A DNA stretch of 13,747 bases from contig CAZTZL010000077.1 in assembly GCA_964617625.1 (NCBI GenBank), forward strand, positions 1 through 13,747. Direction: 5' to 3'. This document shows positions 1 through 5,132 of the stretch, piece by piece. Within the stretch, counting starts at the first letter, position 1. Each line of letters starts with the position of its first letter. This stretch comes from CAZTZL01 sp964617625 (GTDB taxonomy: Bacteria; Zhuqueibacterota; QNDG01; DSAB01). The notes below the pieces were generated by a model that saw only the letters and a list, made by a program, of their open reading frames with translations, was not told the origin of the DNA and did no database searches. The position numbers and the translations under genes are program-made.

Positions 1-341
1 AAACCAGCTTCAAATATTGATGAAAATGCCATTATATGGCTTATAGATTTAATATCATCAATTTGCTTTTGTGAGAAAAGATCTCTACCGATGATGAAAT
101 CTTTAGGTGAAATAATATATATTTTTGTCAACGATTCTTCATGGATACGACTATTTCTGTCAAATTTAAATTCATAATATCTGCTAAAATAGTTAGTCAG
201 TTGTTCTTTAATTGAAGTGTTTTCTATTAAATCATTATCTTCATCATAGAATGACCAAATTTTATAATCGCCTATCTCAAAGCCTGTCTCTACAGGAAGA
301 TATGGCATAAAAGCAACATGATATACTTCTTGTGGATTCAT
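1..341 (-). CDS. Partial hypothetical protein of a second gene cassette (C-terminus outside the window)
   Basis: An open frame runs from an ATG at 341 to the left edge without a stop, giving 113 residues that begin MNPQEVYHVAFMPYLP. It is soluble-looking: no signal peptide or membrane segment is visible, and it is rich in charged and aromatic residues (IGDYKIWSF at about residues 23-31, YYEFKFDR at about 55-62, KIYIISPKDF at about 73-82). I do not recognise the family. The upstream spacing is weak for translation (only a GAG about 10 bases before the ATG). The ATG lies 42 bases inside the cassette boundary at 382/383, the usual place for a cassette gene to start, and it has the same orientation and low G+C as the neighbouring cassette gene. 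Alternative starts (for example Met12) are possible. That it is a gene is fairly sure; its function is unknown. Confidence 0.7.
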   Translation of the reverse strand, partial: MNPQEVYHVAFMPYLPVETGFEIGDYKIWSFYDEDNDLIENTSIKEQLTNYFSRYYEFKFDRNSRIHEESLTKIYIISPKDFIIGRDLFSQKQIDDIKSISHIMAFSSIFEAG

Positions 342-375
342 AATGATACTCAATTTATACCGTTAATAAAGACTT

Positions 376-465
376 AGCATAACGGGATTAACCGCTGCAA
401 TATTTTCCGTTTGGGAATTCACCGCCCGGCGGTTAATTCCCAGTTAACGCTTGTGTTATAATGCT
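376..465 (-). other. attC-like integron recombination site
   Basis: Read on the minus strand, the site opens with AGCATTATAAC (465-455, R''-like) and closes with GTTATGCT (383-376, R'-like, with the G/TT junction at 383/382). Between them, GGGAATTAACCGC (441-429) can pair with GCGGTTAATCCC (395-384), leaving one extra unpaired A on the R'' side. A single extrahelical base on that arm is a hallmark of attC sites. A second, competing hairpin pairs 428-441 with 413-426 (13 of 14 bases). The stop codon of the cassette gene (473-471) lies six bases before the site. The spacing between the R and L boxes is lopsided compared with classical attC sites, so I call it attC-like rather than a textbook match. 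Confidence 0.62.
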
Positions 466-1571
466 ATATGCTATTCCCAAAAAACTTCATTTGTTAAAGA
501 ATATGAAATATTAACATCAATAAATTTACCATACACAGATGGCTCATGTCCATAAAGAATTCCTAGATTTTCACCCATCATTGAATCGTGTGATACAATA
601 GAGTCATTATTTTCGTCTACTAATTTTACAGTATAATCTTTAACAGGAATATTCTGAATAAATCTTGGCTCATCAAGAATTTTCTTTCCAACATAATTTG
701 AAAATAAATTCATTTTAAAAATTATAGCAGATGTATTTTCCTGGTTGTCTCTATCCTTTATAAACCGGTCATATATTGAAGCACAGATGTGAATATTTCC
801 ATTAATATCTAATCTATTTTCAAAGGTCAGATTAATATTCTCATCTTTCTTTTCAAAAGAATCTGCATCTTCAACAGTTGTTGCGTTTAACCAAAAATAC
901 ATCGGTTCATCCCTAAATAAATCAGTGACTTTAAGACGTTTAACAAAGACTAGAGAAGAATCTGAAAGCCCTAGGTATTTGTTATTAATCAAATCGGAAA
1001 TTTTACATTTATAATAATCAAGTTCAAGGAAGAGTAATCCCTTATGACTATAGATTGTATAGGTTAGTAAAAAAGGTGGGGAATAACTATTTTGATTTTT
1101 TGTCAACAAATAGTTTTTCGTTGGCAACAACTCCTTTAATTTGAAGATTTCTAAATAATTTATATGAAACCTTGCTTTAAAAGAAGTATTATTAATATTC
1201 TTAAGTCTTTTCTTTGCTTTTTTATCCATTGATTTTATTACAAGTGAAAAAGGAAATAGAATAAAAAATAGAAGAATTACTGGAAAAATACCCCATTTAT
1301 AAATTATTCCTTTCTGTATATCAATTGGGATATATTTACTTTCAAGAGTTGATATTAATAATGGAACTAAAATAACTATTATCAAACCTATTGTGATTAG
1401 TTGTCCACCTTTCCCCAATTTTTTTATTCGTGAAATGGATGTATTAGGCCCTTCAGAAAAAATTTCATTTGCAAAAACAAATGCTATTAAAACCCCAAGA
1501 TATATAATGATGACTACAATTATTTCTCCCATATCAATCCTTTAAATTTGAAAAAGGGAAGAGCATTATAA
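383..1571 (-). mobile_element. Integron-type gene cassette with a single membrane-protein gene
   Basis: The unit begins on the minus strand at T1571, after a G at 1572, with TTATAATGCT, and ends at G383, giving 1189 bp. GTTATAATGCT (1572-1562) is an exact 11-base complement of AGCATTATAAC (465-455), the start of its own attC-like site. That is expected if the two meet as R' and R'' when the cassette circularises. The R' now next to the site (GTTATGCT) belongs to the following cassette and matches less well, as in a real array. The cassette holds one gene, without an obvious promoter of its own, filling nearly the whole length (1532-471). No integrase is encoded nearby, so it may belong to an array without its integrase or to one whose integrase lies elsewhere. 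Confidence 0.6.
471..1532 (-). CDS. Hypothetical three-TM membrane protein, cassette-borne
   Basis: This 353-residue protein is not one I recognise. Three strongly hydrophobic segments are visible in the first third (about residues 3-20, 45-62 and 80-100). The third is followed by a very basic patch (KSMDKKAKKRLK), which by the positive-inside rule puts the rest in the cytoplasm. The remaining ~245 residues (about 108-353) look like one soluble domain of alternating beta-type stretches (FLLTYTIYSHKGLLFLELDYY at about 154-174), with many Asn, Lys and Asp. No catalytic motif stands out. The start is supported by AAAGGA six bases before the ATG. It is the sole gene of its cassette, with its stop six bases before the attC-like site, and its strong A+T bias differs from the genes to the right, which suggests it came from elsewhere. 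A sensor or an accessory defence-type protein is only a guess. Confidence 0.8.
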   Translation of the reverse strand: MGEIIVVIIIYLGVLIAFVFANEIFSEGPNTSISRIKKLGKGGQLITIGLIIVILVPLLISTLESKYIPIDIQKGIIYKWGIFPVILLFFILFPFSLVIKSMDKKAKKRLKNINNTSFKARFHINYLEIFKLKELLPTKNYLLTKNQNSYSPPFLLTYTIYSHKGLLFLELDYYKCKISDLINNKYLGLSDSSLVFVKRLKVTDLFRDEPMYFWLNATTVEDADSFEKKDENINLTFENRLDINGNIHICASIYDRFIKDRDNQENTSAIIFKMNLFSNYVGKKILDEPRFIQNIPVKDYTVKLVDENNDSIVSHDSMMGENLGILYGHEPSVYGKFIDVNISYSLTNEVFWE

Positions 1572-1613
1572 CCTAGTATTATCTACCAAACCACCTAAAA
1601 TAAATTGTCTAAT

Positions 1614-1641
1614 ATTGTACAAATTAATCAAAACAATGCAA
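1614..1641 (-). promoter_or_regulatory. Possible promoter reading into the cassette array
   Basis: On the minus strand TTGCAT (1641-1636) and TACAAT (1619-1614) are separated by 16 bases. They resemble sigma-70 type -35 and -10 boxes, and transcription would start near 1607, about 35 bases before the first cassette junction. Integron cassettes usually depend on such an outside promoter. The region is AT-rich, so chance matches are likely, and FCB-group promoters can differ from this consensus. Confidence 0.3.
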
Positions 1642-1932
1642 TGTGTTAGGCCAATGTTTTTTATTCCAGCCATTCTATGGGCTTGTTCTGGTACGGTTGA
1701 GCCCAAAGACGATCCAGGATTATCATTAGCGCAAGTGTGCGTAAGCAATGCTACTATCAGTTCAGAGTGATATAGATCAGTTCAAATAAAATTAAATATT
1801 TTGATAAAGTCAAGAAAATAATCTGCCATTTCAATCGTCTATATTGATTAGAAACAGAAATGCGAAAATTATTAAAATTTTGTTAAAAATAAATTGAAAC
1901 TTTTATTTAACGTTTTCGTTTATTATATTATG

Positions 1933-1966
1933 ACTGACCAGTCAGTTAGTGACCGGCGAGTTGGTC
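1933..1966. promoter_or_regulatory. Likely TetR-family operator with downstream half-sites
   Basis: ACTGACCAGTCAGT (1933-1946) is a perfect palindrome with six-base arms around CA. A second, weaker inverted pair follows (GACC at 1951-1954 and GGTC at 1963-1966), and TGACC recurs 15 bases after its first copy. The block sits 27-60 bases upstream of the repressor start and directly after an AT-rich stretch (1919-1930) that could serve as a -10 region. I cannot pin a good -35. Palindromes in this position before a TetR gene usually mediate autorepression, and repression here would also control the efflux genes behind it. Confidence 0.6.
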
Positions 1967-1992
1967 TCAAGTAAATTACATCGAGGAATTAC

Positions 1993-2607
1993 ATGAATAC
2001 ACAGAGCCGTAAAGAGCATGAAAAAAATGCACGCAGGAATGAAATTCTGGAGGCAGGTCTTCAGCTTTTTGCGGAGAAAGATTTTCACGAAGTGACAGTG
2101 GATGAAATTGCCGAGCGGGTCGGACTTTCAAAAGGGACACTTTATCTTTATTTTAAAAACAAGGACGATCTGTTTTTCTCAATTATTCAGGAGAAAACGG
2201 ATATGCTCTATCAGCGGTTGAACGCGACAATTGAAGGCGATAAACCTTTCACCGAATGTTTGAAGAATTTTGTATACACATTCTTGACTTTTTTTGAGGA
2301 ACACAAACCATACTTCAAGATCGTTCACTCGGAAAGAAGCCGTGCCGATACAAACGATCATTATCGCCTGCATCAAATCGGCATGAAGTTTTTCCAAATG
2401 TTTATTGATATCATAGACGATCTGATAAAAATCGGACAGAGACAGAAAATAGTGCGGGGAATAGAATCGTCCGTATTAACCAAGGGTTTGAGGGGTATAT
2501 TAAATTCTTTTACATTTCAACGTGTGTTTCAGGGAAATTCGGAATCTATAGAAAAGGAAACCGAACAAATTCTCGATTTGTTTTTAAACGGTGTTATGAT
2601 TAAATGA
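1993..2607 (+). CDS. TetR/AcrR-family transcriptional repressor of the efflux operon
   Basis: This 204-residue protein has the normal length for a TetR-family regulator. The N-terminal DNA-binding domain is clear: RRNEILEAGLQLFAEK (14-29), then the helix-turn-helix VTVDEIAERVGLSKGTLYLYF (34-54) followed by KNKDDLF (55-61). The C-terminal ~140 residues are helical and divergent, as expected for the ligand-binding and dimerisation domain. They contain many aromatic residues (YTFLTFFEEHKPYFK at about 95-109), but the ligand cannot be read from them. The start has GAGG at 1983-1986, six bases before the ATG. It is the first gene of the operon, 49 bases before the TolC-like gene, with a palindromic operator just upstream. 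The inferred role is local repression of itself and the pump, released when a pump substrate binds. Confidence 0.93.
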   Translation: MNTQSRKEHEKNARRNEILEAGLQLFAEKDFHEVTVDEIAERVGLSKGTLYLYFKNKDDLFFSIIQEKTDMLYQRLNATIEGDKPFTECLKNFVYTFLTFFEEHKPYFKIVHSERSRADTNDHYRLHQIGMKFFQMFIDIIDDLIKIGQRQKIVRGIESSVLTKGLRGILNSFTFQRVFQGNSESIEKETEQILDLFLNGVMIK

Positions 2608-2643
2608 TTCTTTACTTTATCAAGTGAAAAGCCAAGATCAATC

Positions 2644-2649
2644 AGGAGG
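2644..2649 (+). promoter_or_regulatory. Ribosome binding site fixing the TolC-like start at 2657
   Basis: AGGAGG lies seven bases before the ATG at 2657. An in-frame ATG at 2624 would place this Shine-Dalgarno sequence inside the coding region and put 11 polar residues ahead of a good signal peptide, so 2657 is preferred. Confidence 0.85.
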
Positions 2650-2656
2650 TTCAATA

Positions 2657-4009
2657 ATGGTCAAAAAAACTGTTTTATTTCTTTTCTTGTTTATTTTATC
2701 AGTTGGCCTTTTTGCGCAGGACGAAATGGTGCTGACTCTGGAGCAGAGTGTGGCCATTGCGCTGGAAAAGAATCCGGAAGTCCGGATTGCCGAAAAAGAA
2801 TTGGACAAAGCAAAAGCGGGTATCTGGGAAGCCTATTCAGCATTACTGCCATCGCTTGATGCGAGCGCCAATTTTGTGCATGCCTGGGATCTGCAGACAA
2901 CGAAAATACCCAATTTTCTGCAGGACGTGCTCGGCGGGCCGGATTTTCTTGATTTCGCAATGGGACTGGAAAACACGTTTACATACGGTGCCATGCTGAC
3001 ACAGCCTCTGTTTTTGGGAGGAGCCGGGATTGCGGGTATCCAGATGGCCGATGCAGTTCGGGATGCCGCAGAGGACGATCTCGATTCAAAACGTCAGAAT
3101 CTGATCTATCAAACTGCCGATGCATTTTACGGTTGTCTGCTTGCCAGGGAACTCGTTGAAGTTCAAACAAAAGCACTCGATCAGGCCGAAGCCAATCTCG
3201 ATCTGGTTTTAAAAAGAGTCGATGTCGGCTCCGCCTCGAAATTCGACAGAATGCGCGCAGAGGTAGAGGCTGCCAATTTAAAACCGGCAGTCATATCTGC
3301 TCGAAACAATTATCAGGCCGCAATGACCGGTCTGCGTATGATCCTGGGTCTCGATAAAAATACAGTGATTGATTTAGAAGGAGCATTGGAGTATGTTCCG
3401 GATGATTATGCCGGGATTTCTTTGGCCGATCTTCAGGCTCAGGCTGTCAAGACCCGGCCCGAACTTCATGCTCTGACATCTCAGAAGCGGATGGCATCAA
3501 AAGGAGTGGTGCTGGCGAGAAGCGAGTTTTTACCCAAGTTGTTTTTCTCGACGGATTACTCCTTTCTCGGTATGAGGAACGACTATAAATTTACGAATGA
3601 TGATTTCAGCAAAGGATTCACGTCTACGCTCAGCTTGCAGATCCCCCTGTTCCGGGGATTCAGAACCTGCAAACAGTACCAGAAAGCCAGGCTCGATTAC
3701 ATGATTACTCTTGATGGCGAAAAACTGACCCGGGACGGAATCGCGGCTGAAGTTGAAATTGGGTACAATAAGTTCAAGGAATCCAGTGAAAAATACCAGG
3801 CTGCGAAAGAGTCGATTTCTCTTGCAGAAGAAGCGCTGCGACTGGCCAATCTCATGTACGAAGAAGGGGCAAGCACGCAGTTGGATGTACTGAGTTCCCA
3901 ACTGGCGCTCACTCAGTCCAGGTTGAATTACGCTTCGGCGCTTCACGAATATCAGATGGCCCGTTACAATCTCAGACGGGTGACGGGACTGTTAAAAGAT
4001 GTGCTATAA
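2657..4009 (+). CDS. TolC-family outer-membrane efflux channel
   Basis: The 450-residue product is the outer-membrane exit duct of the tripartite pump. It begins with a signal peptide (MVKKTVLFLFLF..., likely cut after ...VGLFA, residue 20). Two OEP-type halves follow. The first starts LTLEQSVAIALEKNP (26-40), and its long helices contain ARELVEVQTKALDQAEANL and KRVDVGSASKFDRMRAEVE. The second includes the repeat-equivalent EALRLANLMYEEGASTQLDVL and SRLNYASALHEYQMARYNLRR near the C-terminus. The paired GxxS/T...D-type turns (VGSASKFD, EGASTQLD) are the usual TolC internal duplication. Length and architecture are normal. The gene lies 49 bases after the repressor gene and shortly before the adaptor gene, so co-transcription is likely. 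Substrate range is set by the pump and is not visible here. Confidence 0.95.
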   Translation: MVKKTVLFLFLFILSVGLFAQDEMVLTLEQSVAIALEKNPEVRIAEKELDKAKAGIWEAYSALLPSLDASANFVHAWDLQTTKIPNFLQDVLGGPDFLDFAMGLENTFTYGAMLTQPLFLGGAGIAGIQMADAVRDAAEDDLDSKRQNLIYQTADAFYGCLLARELVEVQTKALDQAEANLDLVLKRVDVGSASKFDRMRAEVEAANLKPAVISARNNYQAAMTGLRMILGLDKNTVIDLEGALEYVPDDYAGISLADLQAQAVKTRPELHALTSQKRMASKGVVLARSEFLPKLFFSTDYSFLGMRNDYKFTNDDFSKGFTSTLSLQIPLFRGFRTCKQYQKARLDYMITLDGEKLTRDGIAAEVEIGYNKFKESSEKYQAAKESISLAEEALRLANLMYEEGASTQLDVLSSQLALTQSRLNYASALHEYQMARYNLRRVTGLLKDVL

Positions 4010-4046
4010 ATCAAAAAAAATATCTATTCAAAAAATGGAGTGGAGC

Positions 4047-5132
4047 ATGATGAAAAAATTCATGATTTTAGGTTTATTTGTAATTCTGGTGATTGCCGGA
4101 TGCGATAAATCCAGTAAAACAGTTGAAGAAGTTCAGGTTCCTGTTGACGTTATGAAAATCGGCCTCGGAAATGTGGAGCAGTCGCTTTTCTACAACGGGG
4201 ATATTGAAGCGGAGATCGAGGTCAAGGTGTTCGCTAAAATTCCGGACCGCATCGAGGCTTTTTATGTCGATGAAGGGTATCTTGTACAAAAAGGAGATAC
4301 GCTTGCCAGGATTCTGGCAACGACCATCGAGCAGGCGGTTCGTCAGGCCGAAGCATCGAAAAACAATATTGAGGCGGAATACATACGCGCCCAAAGACTT
4401 TTTCATCAGGGTGCCATGAGCCAGCAGCAGTTCGATGCGATAGAGACTCAGGCGACCCAGATGCGGGCGGCATATACATCGGCCCGAAGCCAGCTCGGCG
4501 ATGCGACGGTTCTCGCGCCGATTTCAGGTATTATCGGGAAACGTTACTACGAAGTCGGGGACATGGTCAATCCGGCCATGCCGCTGGTTAGTATCGTTCA
4601 GATGAATCGGGTTAAGATTCTTTTTGATGCCACGGAAAAAGACCTTGGAATATTGGCTATCGGCCAGAAGGCGGAAGTGCGTGTGCGCAGTTATCCGAAT
4701 GAGATATTTGCCGGGAAAGTCATCAAGATCAGCCCGGTACTCGATCCGATGACACGCATGGCCTCGGTAGAGGTTCTCATTCCCAATTCGGACCATCGTT
4801 TGAAACCGGGATTGTACGGAGAAGTCGAGATTACTACGGGGATTTTGGACAGTGTTTTAGTTGTGCCGCGGCATGCAGTTTTGGAAAGTACTTCACTTAA
4901 AAAAATTGAAGGCAAGGATGAAGTCGTGAAAACCTACTTTGTCTATGTGGTGAATGATTCCAGCCGGGCCGAACAACGGGAACTCGATGTCTATTATGTC
5001 AATCACTCATGTGTGGCCGTCAAATCAGGTGTGTCCGTTGGCGATGTGATGGTTGTATCCGGACAGAACAATCTCCGCGAAGGAACGAAAGTGAACGTTG
5101 CATCCGGAGAGGAGGCTACGCAATGCGAATAA
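4047..5132 (+). CDS. RND periplasmic adaptor (membrane fusion protein), lipoprotein
   Basis: The 361-residue adaptor links the inner-membrane pump to the TolC-like channel. The N-terminus is a lipoprotein signal (MMKKFMILGLFVILVIAGC) with lipobox IAGC, so Cys19 should be lipidated. Next come a barrel-sandwich (lipoyl-like) half with EGYLVQKGDTLARI (about 76-89), an alpha-hairpin (about 95-150), the second lipoyl half (LAPISGIIGKRYYEVGDMV), a beta-barrel and a membrane-proximal domain. At the hairpin tip, Arg114, Leu118 and Ser125 match the RxxxLxxxxxxS motif known from AcrA-type adaptors to contact TolC. GGAG at 4037-4040, six bases before ATG 4047, supports this start; an earlier in-frame ATG at 3999 overlaps the previous gene and would spoil the signal sequence. 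The 3' end overlaps the pump gene by 10 bases. Confidence 0.95.
   Translation: MMKKFMILGLFVILVIAGCDKSSKTVEEVQVPVDVMKIGLGNVEQSLFYNGDIEAEIEVKVFAKIPDRIEAFYVDEGYLVQKGDTLARILATTIEQAVRQAEASKNNIEAEYIRAQRLFHQGAMSQQQFDAIETQATQMRAAYTSARSQLGDATVLAPISGIIGKRYYEVGDMVNPAMPLVSIVQMNRVKILFDATEKDLGILAIGQKAEVRVRSYPNEIFAGKVIKISPVLDPMTRMASVEVLIPNSDHRLKPGLYGEVEITTGILDSVLVVPRHAVLESTSLKKIEGKDEVVKTYFVYVVNDSSRAEQRELDVYYVNHSCVAVKSGVSVGDVMVVSGQNNLREGTKVNVASGEEATQCE
5106..5115 (+). promoter_or_regulatory. Strong ribosome binding site fixing the RND pump start at 5123
   Basis: GGAGAGGAGG inside the last codons of the adaptor gene lies seven bases before ATG 5123. Earlier in-frame starts (for example 5009) give an Arg/Cys-rich leader foreign to the family, while MRITQVAIKRGVTF at 5123 is a normal RND N-terminus. 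The overlap with the adaptor stop (5130-5132) suggests translational coupling. Confidence 0.85.

Larger units (their letters stand above)
1573..1992. other. AT-rich intergenic region between cassette array and efflux operon
   Basis: No convincing gene is present. On the minus strand a 60-codon frame (1748-1566) starts only at TTG and has no ribosome binding site. On the plus strand the right end holds the control region of the repressor gene. A nine-base direct repeat ATCAGTTCA occurs at 1756-1764 and 1776-1784, exactly 20 bases apart. No attI-like or integrase sequence could be identified, so the region does not settle whether the cassettes sit at the start of an integron or at a broken end. 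Confidence 0.5.

Noticed and set aside
1645..1651. GCCTAAC on the minus strand as the R'' box of another attC ending at 1572
   Set aside because: It fits the RYYYAAC consensus and lies about 80 bases before the junction, but it is not complementary to GTTATAATGC beyond AAC/GTT, and no L''/L' stem of useful length lies between.
1566..1748. A 60-codon minus-strand frame next to the cassette edge, as a real small gene
   Set aside because: It starts only at TTG, has no ribosome binding site and crosses the cassette junction at 1572/1571. At most it is a relic.
2624..2656. Longer N-terminus for the TolC-like protein from ATG 2624
   Set aside because: It would put polar residues before a normal signal peptide and bury the AGGAGG at 2644-2649 inside the gene.
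5009..5122. Longer N-terminus for the RND pump from ATG 5009
   Set aside because: The added 38 residues are Arg/Cys-rich and out of family; a strong SD at 5106-5115 points to ATG 5123.
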